NCBI RefSeq assembly: GCF_003711105.1
Contig: NZ_CP023865.1
Span: 6,486,001 to 6,550,000 of the forward strand
DNA length: 64,000 bases
Reading direction: 5' to 3'
Source: Actinoplanes teichomyceticus ATCC 31121
GTDB taxonomy: Bacteria; Actinomycetota; Actinomycetes; Mycobacteriales; Micromonosporaceae
The notes beneath the pieces were generated by a model that did not search any database, was not told the DNA's origin, and saw only the letters and a program-made list of their open reading frames with translations. The stretch's first letter is position 1; each line of letters starts with the position of its first letter. Below, in pieces: positions 42,266 to 50,903 of the stretch. Position numbers and translations under genes: made by a program.

Positions 42266-43159
42266 CGGCCTGATCAGCACGTCGCCACCGAGCCGGCCGT
42301 GCTCCGGCTCACGGGCCACCACCCCGGCGTCGAGCATCAGATGCAGCACCCGGGTCGCGTCCGCGGCCCGGTAGACCGTCTCGGTCAGCGTGAACGTGCG
42401 CAGGTCGCTCACCGTCGCCGCCCCCACCTCGGCCAGATATGCCAGGATCTCCCGGCGCAGCGGGCCGGGGTGCGGCCGCAGCGAGATGTCGATCAGGTGG
42501 CGTTCCGGGTCGGCCGGGTCACGCAGGCGCACCCCGGCGAACTCGTCGACCGCCCACAGCGCCTCCTTGAAACCCTCCAGGCTCCGGCCCGATCCGGTCG
42601 CGAACACCAGCACCTGCCCGGGCTCCTCCCCGGTGGCCAGCTCCGCCGCGGTGACCAGCGGGAAGCCGGCCGCGCGGTACGGCCCGACCGGGGTGCCGGG
42701 CGCCAGCACCAGCAGCGCCTCGGCCGGGCGGCCGGCGGCCAGCGCCGCCACGGTGCGCACCGCGGGCGGTTCGCCCGCCGCCCCGGCGTCGAGGAAACCC
42801 AGCACGGGTACGCCACTCGCCCCGGCCGCCCGCAGCGCGACCTCGCACCGCGCGTCCGTGCCGCCGCCGACGCCCAGCACGGACAGTCCCGCCCCGGCGC
42901 CCGCCTGCCGCTGCACCTCGCCGAGCCGGTCAGTGATCGTCGTCATGTCCTGGCCGACGGCCACCATGGACAGCTCGCGCCCGCGGGCCAGATCGGGCAG
43001 GTCGGCGAGCACCCGGACCGCCGCCCCGGCCGCCGCCCCGCCGTCCGCGTCGGCGTATCCGTGCAGGTAGATGGCGCGGCGGCCGCGGTGCAGGGCACCC
43101 GGGGCCCACGCTTGCAGGCGCCGGATCAGCAGTTCCCGTTTGACCGTCGTGACAGACAT
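42260..43159 (-). CDS. Hypothetical protein, alpha/beta with C-terminal winged-helix-like part
   Basis: 299 residues from ATG 43159. ELLIRRLQAWAPGALHRGRR, AIYLHGYADADGGAAAGAAV and LSVLGVGGGTDARCEVALRA suggest a nucleotide- or sugar-binding alpha/beta fold. The last 80 residues (REILAYLAEVGAATVSDLRT, TETVYRAADATRVLHLMLDA) look like a winged helix. Not assigned to a family. Much longer upstream in-frame sequence is a shadow of the 43238 gene. Confidence 0.5.
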   Translation of the reverse strand: MSVTTVKRELLIRRLQAWAPGALHRGRRAIYLHGYADADGGAAAGAAVRVLADLPDLARGRELSMVAVGQDMTTITDRLGEVQRQAGAGAGLSVLGVGGGTDARCEVALRAAGASGVPVLGFLDAGAAGEPPAVRTVAALAAGRPAEALLVLAPGTPVGPYRAAGFPLVTAAELATGEEPGQVLVFATGSGRSLEGFKEALWAVDEFAGVRLRDPADPERHLIDISLRPHPGPLRREILAYLAEVGAATVSDLRTFTLTETVYRAADATRVLHLMLDAGVVAREPEHGRLGGDVLIRPS

Positions 43160-43237
43160 GCCGGTTGTTCTACCCCGTCCACTTCGCACCCCGCGGCACA
43201 CCCCGGGACTTGTACCTAAGGTAGTCACACGAGCACT
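43160..43237. promoter_or_regulatory. Short divergent promoter gap
   Basis: 78 bp between divergent starts 43159 and 43238. ACTTGTACCTAAGGTAGTCA is the AT-richest part, a likely promoter; no clear -35/-10 pair. Confidence 0.3.
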
Positions 43238-44746
43238 ATGAGGTACGTGCCTCCACCGCTCGCCGCACTCACCGCCCGGGCCCAGACCCTGACGTCGGCC
43301 GGTGACCTCGCGGGTGCCCGGGCCGTGCTGACCGAGATCCTGCGCAGCGCCGACGCCGACCCGCGCCGCGCCACCGCCGAGCTGGCCGTCGCCGCGGCCC
43401 TGTTGGCCCGGGTCCTGATCGCCCTCGGCGACCCGCAGTCGGCCCGGCTCTGGGCCGCCTTCGCACACGCCGCCGAGGAACAGCTGCACGGCCCCCGGGA
43501 CGAGCGGACCATCGCCGCCGCCGCCACCCACGCCGCCGTCCTGTACCGCGTCGGGCAGTACGGCCGGGCCGCTCTGGTCTATCACGACCTGGTCGGCGCG
43601 CTGGCCCGGATCGACGATCCGGACTCGCCGCGACTGCTCGCCGCGGAAGCCGACCTGGCCACCGCCGAGCACGCCGCCGGCCACTGCGCGGCGGCCCGGT
43701 CCCGGCTGACCGGCGCCTGGCGGCGGCACCGCGACCGGTACGGCGAGGCCGCCCCGGCCGGGATCAAGATGCTGGCCCGGCTGGGCGCGATGGAACGCGA
43801 GTGCGGCCGGGAGGCGGCGGCCCGCGAGCACCTGGCGGCCGCCCGGCGGCTCGGCGAGCTGCACCTGCCGGCCGGGCACCCGCTGGCCCGGCAGGCCGCC
43901 GCGGTGGCCGCCGGCGAACGCTCCGGCCGGCACACCTGCGGCCGGATGACCCGGCCCGGCCGCGACGACGACACGCAGCCGCGACCCGGCCGGTTCCGCC
44001 CGTTCCCGCGCCGTCCCACGGTGCCCGATCCGGCGCGGGCGCGGCCCGGGCGGGCGTTCCCCGCGGCGCCCGACGACACCCTGGACGACGCCATCCAGCC
44101 GCCACCCGACAGCCGGGCCACCGACCCGCACGGCACGGTCCACCGGCAGCCGTTCCCGCTGAGCGACCCGAGCCTGCCCGGTGACGTGACCGGCCGGCAC
44201 GCCCGGGCGGACACCCCGCCACCGCTGCCCGGCCACCGCGCCCCGGGCAGCCGGCCGGCGCCGCGCGGCACCGCCCCGGCCGCCGTGCCGGTCGGCTCCT
44301 TCGGCGAGCGCGGCAGCCACCCGGCGCTGCTGGCGGCCGCGCTGGCCGGCGGTGTCGCGACGGCCGCGGCGGTGGTGATCGTGACCCTGCCGGACGCGGA
44401 CCGGACCGGCACGCCACCGGACGCCCCACCGGCGGGCACCGCCCCGGTCCGGGCGACGGTCGTCACCGCCGGGCCGGGTGCGCCCGGTTCGCCGCAGCGG
44501 GTGACGCTGCGGGACAACGGCGCCAGCGTGACCCTCACCTGGGCGTACCCTGCCGCGGCGACGGGCCCGGTGGTGATCTCCGGGGGCCGGGCCGGGCAGG
44601 CGCCGGCCGAGTTCCAGCGGCTGCCGACCGGCGCGGCCGACTTCCAGGTGTACAGCCTGAACCAGCGGCTGAACTACTGCTTCACCGTCGCGGTGCGCTG
44701 GCCCGGCGGGCTGGCCTCCTCCGCGCCGGTGTGCACCGCCCGGTGA
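43238..44746 (+). CDS. TPR-like protein with one membrane helix and fibronectin-like C-terminus
   Basis: 502 residues. The first 225 are Ala-rich helical repeats typical of TPR (LTSAGDLAGARAVLTEILRS, AALLARVLIALGDPQSARLW, HAAVLYRVGQYGRAALVYHD). A long Pro/Arg-rich linker follows, then a helix at about 365-385 (ALLAAALAGGVATAAAVVIV) and an extracellular part with a fibronectin-III-like order (RVTLRDNGASVTLTWAYPAA, LNQRLNYCFTVAVRWPGG). May link a cytoplasmic complex to the surface. Function unknown. Confidence 0.6.
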   Translation: MRYVPPPLAALTARAQTLTSAGDLAGARAVLTEILRSADADPRRATAELAVAAALLARVLIALGDPQSARLWAAFAHAAEEQLHGPRDERTIAAAATHAAVLYRVGQYGRAALVYHDLVGALARIDDPDSPRLLAAEADLATAEHAAGHCAAARSRLTGAWRRHRDRYGEAAPAGIKMLARLGAMERECGREAAAREHLAAARRLGELHLPAGHPLARQAAAVAAGERSGRHTCGRMTRPGRDDDTQPRPGRFRPFPRRPTVPDPARARPGRAFPAAPDDTLDDAIQPPPDSRATDPHGTVHRQPFPLSDPSLPGDVTGRHARADTPPPLPGHRAPGSRPAPRGTAPAAVPVGSFGERGSHPALLAAALAGGVATAAAVVIVTLPDADRTGTPPDAPPAGTAPVRATVVTAGPGAPGSPQRVTLRDNGASVTLTWAYPAAATGPVVISGGRAGQAPAEFQRLPTGAADFQVYSLNQRLNYCFTVAVRWPGGLASSAPVCTAR

Positions 44747-44837
44747 GCGCGCAACCGGTTTGCACCCGGCCGGGACCCCCGCTGCCACCGCGCCACGGGA
44801 GTGTTGACGGTCACGGCGACGACAGGAAGCAGGGGCA

Positions 44838-46418
44838 GTGACGACGGAAACGGCGAACTGTGTCCCCACCGGGCTGGACCAGCTCGGTGCGCTCGAGGCC
44901 GCCGTGGCCGAGCTGGAGAGCCGGCCGAGCTCGCAGTTCCGTACCCTGCGCACACCGGCCACGGAGATCCGGCGGCGGGCCGAGGAGCTCGGCGCCGAGG
45001 AGCTGTACCAGCGGGCGGAGCTGCTGCTGGCCTCGGTCGATCTGCGCGAGGGCCGGGTCGGCGAGGGCGGGCAGACCGCGCACCGGGTGCTGGCCTGGGC
45101 GGAACGCCAGAACTCCCGGCACCTGCTGGCCCGGGCCCACCGTCAGCTGTCGGTCTTCTACCGGTACGTCGGCGACTTCGCCGACGGGCTCAAGCACGCG
45201 GTGCAGGCGGTCGCCCACCTCACCGAGGACATGCCGGTCTCGATCCGGGCCCAGCACCTGATGTCGCTGTCGGTGGCGCTGGAGGAGACCGGTTCGCGCG
45301 CCGACGGCGACCAGCGCGCGCGGGAGGCGCTCGCACTGGCCAAGGCCGGCGGCGACCACGAGATGACGCTGCTCGCGCTGAACAACATGGTGTACAGCGC
45401 GTACGAGAACGACGACGAGCCGGCGGCGCGCGCGCTGGTCGCCGAGATGCACGAGATCCAGGCCCGGACCGGTCACCGGTTCGGCGCCAACGAGCTGGAC
45501 ACGATGGCCCGCGTCGAGCTGATGAGCGGCCACTACGACGAGGTCGAGGCGCTGCTCACCCCGGTCCTGGCCGACCTGGTGGCGGCGAACGAGGGCGACG
45601 CGGTCGCCGAGTGCCGGCTCACCCTCGCCCTGGCCCGCCGGCTGGCCGGGCGGTACGCGGAGGCGCAGGCCGCCATCGACGCCAACCTGCGCATCTGCGC
45701 GGAGCGCGGGCTGGCCGCGATCCGCGCCCGGACCCGCGAGGAGCAGGCCGCGCTCTACGCCGCGACCGGGCGTTACGCCGAGGCGTACGAGGAGCACCGG
45801 GCGTTCCACGCGGAAACCGCCGCGCTGCTGTCGGTGCAGCGCGACGCCCGCGCCCGGGCGCTGCAGGCGGTGTTCGACGCCAACGAGGCGCGCCGGGCCA
45901 GCGAGCACTTCCGCGAGATGGCCCACCGGGACGCGCTGACCGGGCTGTACAACCGCCGCTACGTGAACGAGCGGGTGCCGGCGCTGCTGCTGGAGGCGGC
46001 CGCCGCGCACGCCCCGATCTCGGTGGCCATCGTGGACCTGGACCACTTCAAACGGATCAACGACACCCTCTCGCACGCCACCGGCGACACCGTGCTGCAG
46101 CACGTGGCCGAGCTGCTGGAGGAGGCCACGCCCGGGTCGGCCCTCGCCGCCCGGATGGGCGGCGAGGAATTCCTGCTGGTCTACCCGGGTGTCGGCGCGC
46201 AGGAGGCGGCGGTCCGCTGCGAGCGGCTGCGGCTGCGGCTGCGCGCGTACCCGTGGGGGCCGATCACCGGCACCCTGCAGGTGACCACCAGCATCGGGAT
46301 CACCACCGCGCCGGACGGGCACGGCTCGCTGTCGGCGCTGCTGTCGCAGGCCGACCGGAACCTGTACGCCGCCAAGCGCGGTGGCCGTGACCGCGTGGTC
46401 GCCGGCCCGGTCACCTGA
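44838..46418 (+). CDS. TPR-GGDEF diguanylate cyclase
   Basis: 526 residues from GTG 44838. The N-terminal 345 residues are TPR-like helices (ELYQRAELLLASVDLREGRV, HLLARAHRQLSVFYRYVGDF, YAEAQAAIDANLRICAERGL). The C-terminal GGDEF domain has DALTGLYNRRYVNERVPALL, VAIVDLDHFKRINDTLSHAT and the active-site loop ARMGGEEFLLVY (GGEEF). It should make cyclic di-GMP, which controls development in actinomycetes. No RxxD inhibitory site is seen before the loop, and there is no membrane helix, so it is cytoplasmic. Confidence 0.9.
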   Translation: MTTETANCVPTGLDQLGALEAAVAELESRPSSQFRTLRTPATEIRRRAEELGAEELYQRAELLLASVDLREGRVGEGGQTAHRVLAWAERQNSRHLLARAHRQLSVFYRYVGDFADGLKHAVQAVAHLTEDMPVSIRAQHLMSLSVALEETGSRADGDQRAREALALAKAGGDHEMTLLALNNMVYSAYENDDEPAARALVAEMHEIQARTGHRFGANELDTMARVELMSGHYDEVEALLTPVLADLVAANEGDAVAECRLTLALARRLAGRYAEAQAAIDANLRICAERGLAAIRARTREEQAALYAATGRYAEAYEEHRAFHAETAALLSVQRDARARALQAVFDANEARRASEHFREMAHRDALTGLYNRRYVNERVPALLLEAAAAHAPISVAIVDLDHFKRINDTLSHATGDTVLQHVAELLEEATPGSALAARMGGEEFLLVYPGVGAQEAAVRCERLRLRLRAYPWGPITGTLQVTTSIGITTAPDGHGSLSALLSQADRNLYAAKRGGRDRVVAGPVT

Positions 46419-46463
46419 CCGGTCACGAATGTGAACGCGCGCCGCGGGGTAAGGACAGCCGCC

Positions 46464-46544
46464 ATGCGCCGCCCCCTCGCGATGATCCTCCTGCTCCTGG
46501 TTCTGGTGCTGGTCTGCACCGTGGTGGTGAACCTGTTCGTCTGA
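46464..46544 (+). CDS. 26-residue membrane peptide
   Basis: ATG 46464 reads MRRPLAMILLLLVLVLVCTV and ends VVNLFV: a two-Arg start and one hydrophobic helix. AAGGAC lies 8-9 bp upstream. Small single-helix proteins like this are easily missed; expression unproven. Confidence 0.4.
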   Translation: MRRPLAMILLLLVLVLVCTVVVNLFV

Positions 46545-46550
46545 GACGGG

Positions 46551-47060
46551 TCACTCGCCGACCGCGCCGACCGCCAGTTCGACCACGATGTCCAGGTGCC
46601 CGACGTGCCGGGCGTACTCCTGGACCAGGTGGAACAGGATCCGTTCCAGGGTGGGCGGCGCGGCGCCGTCCCAGCGCGGGCCGGGCTTGCCGACCGCGTT
46701 GAGGTCGGTCCGGGCCACCACCTCGGCGGTGTGCTCGCCCTGGGCCCGCAACGCCTCGGCGAGTTCGGCGAAGGTCTCCTCGGGGGCGACGTACCACCGG
46801 TCGACGTTCCGGTCACCCCACGGGTCGTCGAACGGCACGCCCTCGAAACCCCACTCGATCCAGCGCAGTTCGACGTACCGGAGGTGTTTGACCAGCTCGA
46901 TCGGCGTCCAGCCGGAGGGCAGGCGGCTGGCGCGCCGCTCGCTCTCCCCGAGGGCGGCGACCTTGGCCAGCAGGGTCTCACGGAAGTACGCCAGGTAACC
47001 CGCGAAGACCTCCGCCGTGCCGGCGGCGGGACGGGTCGGCGAGGGGAACTCGATCGTCAT
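46551..47060 (-). CDS. DinB-family (DUF664) protein
   Basis: 169 residues from ATG 47060. YLAYFRETLLAKVAALGESE, RLPSGWTPIELVKHLRYVEL (His), then TLERILFHLVQEYARHVGHL (two His) form the DinB four-helix bundle with its three-His metal site. Likely a mycothiol-dependent or related metalloenzyme; substrate unknown. The GWTP-ELVxHL motif is diagnostic for the DUF664 subgroup in actinomycetes. Confidence 0.85.
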   Translation of the reverse strand: MTIEFPSPTRPAAGTAEVFAGYLAYFRETLLAKVAALGESERRASRLPSGWTPIELVKHLRYVELRWIEWGFEGVPFDDPWGDRNVDRWYVAPEETFAELAEALRAQGEHTAEVVARTDLNAVGKPGPRWDGAAPPTLERILFHLVQEYARHVGHLDIVVELAVGAVGE

Positions 47061-47302
47061 TCCGCGAGTATGCGGGTTTTCCGCACGCGATGACCGTCTT
47101 GCGGGCCCGTGCCGCCGGCCGGCTCCCGGGGCGGGCCTGGCCGGCACCCGGCCGGCGGCGATCGCGCGTCCGGCCGGCACCGATCGGGTGACGGCTGTAA
47201 CACCGTGGAAACTGCCGGGTTCCCGGGCGGAAACCGGCGGTAGCGACGCTGATCTGCGGCAGCGCGGCCACCCGAGAAACCCTCACCGGCCCAGGAGGTC
47301 GC

Positions 47303-48598
47303 ATGCCCGTCAGTCCGGATTCCGGGGACACCGCCTGGCTGCTGGTCAGCGCGGCGCTCGTACTGCTGATGATCCCCGGCCTGGCGCTGTTCTACGGCGG
47401 CATGGTGCGGATCAAGAGCACCCTGAACATGCTGATGATGACGTTCGCGGCGCTGGCCGTGGTGAGCGCGATCTGGGTCACCTACGGCTACTCGCTGGCG
47501 TTCGGCCCGGACGCCGGCGCCGGCCTGATCGGCGACCTGAGCCTGGCCGGGATGGCCGGGATCGGCCCGGACGCGGTCACCGGCTCGGTGCCCACCCTGG
47601 TCTTCGCGGCCTTCCAGATGATGTTCGCGATCATCACGGCGGCGCTGCTCAGCGGCGCCATCGCGGACCGCGCCAAGTTCGGCACCTGGGTGCTGTTCGT
47701 GGCGATCTGGGTGACCCTGGTCTACGCCCCGATCGCCCACTGGGTATTCACCCCGGACGGTTGGATCGCGCACCACCTGCGCATCCTCGATCTGGCCGGC
47801 GGCACGGTCGTGGAGATCAACTCGGGGGCGTCCGGCCTGGCGCTGGCGATCGTGCTCGGCCCGCGGCTCGGCTTCCGCTCCGACCCGATGCGCCCGCACA
47901 GCCTGCCGCTGGTGGTGCTCGGCGCCGGCCTGCTCTGGTTCGGCTGGTTCGGGTTCAACGCCGGATCGGCGCTGGCCGCCGACGGCTCGGCCGCGCTGGC
48001 GTTCTTCAACACCCAGGTGTCCGGGGCGGCCGGGATCGCCGGCTGGCTGCTGGTCGAACGGCTCCGCGACGGGCACGCCACCACCCTGGGCGCGGCGTCC
48101 GGCGCGGTGGCGGGCCTGGTCGCGATCACCCCCGCGTGCGGCTCGGTCAACCCGGTCTGCGCGTTGCTGATCGGCCTGGCGGCCGGCGCGCTCTGCGGGT
48201 ACGCGGTCGGCCTCAAGCACCGGCTCGGCCTGGACGATTCGCTGGACGTCGCCGGGGTGCACGGCGTCGGCGGCTTCCTCGGCACGGTGCTGATCGGCCT
48301 GCTGGCCACCGCCACGGCCACCGGCGGGCCGCGCGGGCTGCTCTTCGGCGGCGGCTTCTCGCTGCTCGGGCGGCAGGCGCTGGCCGCGGTCACGGTGGCG
48401 CTCTTCTCCTTCGCGGCCACCTGGCTGATCGCCACGGCGCTGAACCGGACGGCCGGCTTCCGGGTCAGCCCCGAGCACGAGCACGGCGGCCTGGACCTGG
48501 CGGTGCACGGCGAGTCGGCGTACGACCTGGGGGTCACCGGCGCGCACAGCGGCCACCCCACCCGCCCCGCACCGCGCGCGGAGCCGGTCGAGGCGTGA
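47303..48598 (+). CDS. amt: Ammonium transporter (Amt family)
   Basis: 431 residues; AGGAGG 4 bp before ATG 47303. Eleven or so membrane helices with family blocks: PGLALFYGGMVRIKSTLNML, FQMMFAIITAALLSGAIADR (after FAA), VYAPIAHWVF (His-168-like), WFGWFGFNAGSALAADG, and VAGVHGVGGFLGTVLIGL (His-318-like). Both pore His are present. There is no glnK or glnD next door, unlike the usual amtB-glnK arrangement. Confidence 0.93.
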   Translation: MPVSPDSGDTAWLLVSAALVLLMIPGLALFYGGMVRIKSTLNMLMMTFAALAVVSAIWVTYGYSLAFGPDAGAGLIGDLSLAGMAGIGPDAVTGSVPTLVFAAFQMMFAIITAALLSGAIADRAKFGTWVLFVAIWVTLVYAPIAHWVFTPDGWIAHHLRILDLAGGTVVEINSGASGLALAIVLGPRLGFRSDPMRPHSLPLVVLGAGLLWFGWFGFNAGSALAADGSAALAFFNTQVSGAAGIAGWLLVERLRDGHATTLGAASGAVAGLVAITPACGSVNPVCALLIGLAAGALCGYAVGLKHRLGLDDSLDVAGVHGVGGFLGTVLIGLLATATATGGPRGLLFGGGFSLLGRQALAAVTVALFSFAATWLIATALNRTAGFRVSPEHEHGGLDLAVHGESAYDLGVTGAHSGHPTRPAPRAEPVEA

Positions 48599-48614
48599 GG
48601 GCGGCGGTACGCCC

Positions 48615-49400
48615 TCAGAGGTCGAGCTCGACGCGGACCGGGTAGTGGTCGGAGGCGTGCTCGGTCGCCCCACCCCGGATCACCCGCATGTCGTGGGCGC
48701 CCCCGGCCACCTCCGGGGTGGCCAGCACGTAGTCCAGGCGCATCCCGCCGAACTCACGTCCGCCGCCCCGCGTGGTCGGCACGGTACGCGGATCGCCGCT
48801 GCCCGCCGTGCCCCACAGGTCGACCAGCCCGGCCTCGCCCAGCGCCGCCACCGCCCGGCTGTCCACGCTGCCGTCGGCGTGCAGATGGCGCCGCCGGAAC
48901 AGGGAGTGCTGGCTGGCCAGCGCCTCGGTGTGGTCGCCGACCGGGTCCAGGCCGTTCAGGTCGCCGGCCAGCACCACGTGTGAGCCCTTCACGTAACGGG
49001 CGGCCAGCCAGCGCGCCTCCCGCATCCGCCGGTACGGCCAGAACGGATCCAGGTGCGCGCTGATCACGGTGAGCGGCGCCGAGCCGGTGTCCACCACGGC
49101 CACCGCCGCCGCGTGGTGCAGCCGCCAGGTCACGCTGGCCGTGTGGGTGATCCGCAGCGGGGCCCGGACCAGCACCGCGACCGGCATCCCGAACGCCGAC
49201 CGGGCCAGGTGCGCGGTCATCCCGACCGCGCCGGCCAGCTCGTTCATCCGGCGCCCGTCGTTGCGGGTGAAGTCGCGCAGCTCCTGCAGGGCGAGCACGT
49301 CCGGTTTCTCGGCGCGGATCACCTCGGCGATGTCCGGCAGGCGGAACCGCTGCCCGCGGTCGACTCCCCCGGTCTTGATGTTCCAGGTCATCATCCGCAT
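48615..49400 (-). CDS. Endonuclease/exonuclease/phosphatase-family protein
   Basis: 261 residues from ATG 49400. MTWNIKTGG (Asn), VLALQELRDFTRNDG (Glu), VISAHLDPFWPYRRM, HVVLAGDLNGLDPVGDHTEA (Asp, Asn), LDYVLATPEVAGG and EHASDHYPVRVEL (Asp-His) are the full EEP catalytic set. Substrate may be a phosphoester lipid or nucleotide; the 4-bp overlap with the double PAP2 gene suggests joint work in lipid phosphate metabolism. Confidence 0.88.
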   Translation of the reverse strand: MRMMTWNIKTGGVDRGQRFRLPDIAEVIRAEKPDVLALQELRDFTRNDGRRMNELAGAVGMTAHLARSAFGMPVAVLVRAPLRITHTASVTWRLHHAAAVAVVDTGSAPLTVISAHLDPFWPYRRMREARWLAARYVKGSHVVLAGDLNGLDPVGDHTEALASQHSLFRRRHLHADGSVDSRAVAALGEAGLVDLWGTAGSGDPRTVPTTRGGGREFGGMRLDYVLATPEVAGGAHDMRVIRGGATEHASDHYPVRVELDL

Positions 49401-50884
49401 CAGGCCACCACCAGCTGCCGGTTGGCCAGCGCCGCCTCGGTGGCGGTGACGGCGTTCGCGTTGGGTCGCACGGTCCACCACAGCACACCGATCCAGGCCG
49501 CGGTGAGCAGAACCGCGCCGAGCACGTCGGTCGGGTGATGCATCCCCCGGTACATCCGCGACAGTGCCACCCCGACCGGCATCAGCACGGCCAGCACCGG
49601 GAACACCCACCGCCACGGCTTGCGGACCCGGGCCATCACGATGATCGCGATGGCGGTCCACAGGCAGATCGTCGCGGCGATGTGCCCGGACGGGAACGAC
49701 GAGGTCGGCATCCGGCCGTCCAGCTGCTCGACCGGCGGCCGCGGGCGGTCCACCGCGGCGGCGGTGGTCAGGAACAGGGTGAGCTCGCCGACCATGGTGA
49801 GCACCAGGAACAGGACCGGGCGCCACTGCCGCCACAGGGCCAGCGCCAGCGGGCAGAAGATCAGGCAGACGGCGAGGATCGCGTGTGTGTCGCCGGCCTT
49901 GCTCCACAGCCAGCTCAGGTCGTCGAGCGCCGGGGTACGGAAGGTCTGCAGCCAGCGCGGCACGCCGTCGTCGAACCGGCCCAGCCAGGTGCCGGGGGTC
50001 CAGGTGGTCAGGGCGTACCCGACCGTGTAGAGCAGCCCGAAGGTGAGCACCCAGCCGACCAGGATCTCCGCGCCCTTGGCCCACGGGTGCGGCAGGATGA
50101 CCTCCTCGGCGGGCGCGAGCCGCAGGTCCGGGGCCGCCTCCGGCTCCAGGCCGTCGCGGATCGGCCGCGGCGCCGGATGCCCGGTCTCACGCCGCCACAG
50201 CCGGAACGCGTACGCCGTGACGCTGATCCAGGCGATCCCGAGCAGCCACCCGGCCACCACGTCGGAGAGGAAGTGCACGCCCAGCGCGATCCGGCTGAAC
50301 CCGATCAGCGCCACGATCAGCGCGCACAGCCCGAGGAACCAGGGCCGCCACCGGGGCCGGACACCCGCCAGCAGGACCAGGGCGAGCATCCCGTAGACGA
50401 CCATCGAGCCGAGCGCGTGCCCGCTCGGGAAGCTGTGGCCGGGGGCGTGCGCGACCGGCGACTCGACCACCGGGCGCAGCCGTCCGACCAGGACCTTCAA
50501 CGACGGGTCCAGGATCATCGCGCCGAGCCCGGTGATCACCAGGTAGAGGGCGGGGCGGGGCCGGCGGCGGATCAGCAGCGCCGCGACCACCACCGCCACC
50601 AGCGGGATCATGAAGCCGCGCCCGCCGAACGAGGAGATCTCCCGCAGCGCCTTCACCCGGGTGTCCGAACCGGCCACCTGGTGGTTCAGGCCGTCGGCGA
50701 CCGCGTGGTCCAGGCTCTGCAGCGGCGACCAGTGGAACCGCACGAGCAGCAGCAGCGTGGCGAACCCGAGACCGACCGCGATCACCGCGATCAGGCCGAG
50801 AACGCTGCGCTCGGCGAAGTGCCGGACCGGCGCCCAGCCGGTGCGTTCCACCACACGGTTGTCATCGGTCACGGCAGGCTCCAT
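49400..50884 (-). CDS. Double PAP2 phosphatase
   Basis: 494 residues from ATG 50884. Two complete PAP2 modules lie in tandem. First: KVLVGRLRP, HSFPSGHALGSMVVYG, SRIALGVHFLSDVVAGWLLG. Second: VDRPRPPVEQ, SSFPSGHIAATICLW, SRMYRGMHHPTDVLGAVLL. Each has its catalytic His. About twelve membrane helices are seen in all. They would dephosphorylate lipid phosphates or undecaprenyl-PP outside the membrane. The start is 20 bp after the YihY stop; a longer start at 50929 would overlap it. Confidence 0.88.
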   Translation of the reverse strand: MEPAVTDDNRVVERTGWAPVRHFAERSVLGLIAVIAVGLGFATLLLLVRFHWSPLQSLDHAVADGLNHQVAGSDTRVKALREISSFGGRGFMIPLVAVVVAALLIRRRPRPALYLVITGLGAMILDPSLKVLVGRLRPVVESPVAHAPGHSFPSGHALGSMVVYGMLALVLLAGVRPRWRPWFLGLCALIVALIGFSRIALGVHFLSDVVAGWLLGIAWISVTAYAFRLWRRETGHPAPRPIRDGLEPEAAPDLRLAPAEEVILPHPWAKGAEILVGWVLTFGLLYTVGYALTTWTPGTWLGRFDDGVPRWLQTFRTPALDDLSWLWSKAGDTHAILAVCLIFCPLALALWRQWRPVLFLVLTMVGELTLFLTTAAAVDRPRPPVEQLDGRMPTSSFPSGHIAATICLWTAIAIIVMARVRKPWRWVFPVLAVLMPVGVALSRMYRGMHHPTDVLGAVLLTAAWIGVLWWTVRPNANAVTATEAALANRQLVVA

Positions 50885-50903
50885 CGGGTCGGGTGCCGCG
50901 TTC

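Noticed and set aside
43160..44962. Long minus-strand frame continuing upstream of the 42260-43159 gene
   Set aside because: It is the complement of the TPR/fibronectin-like gene; GC-rich third positions keep it open.
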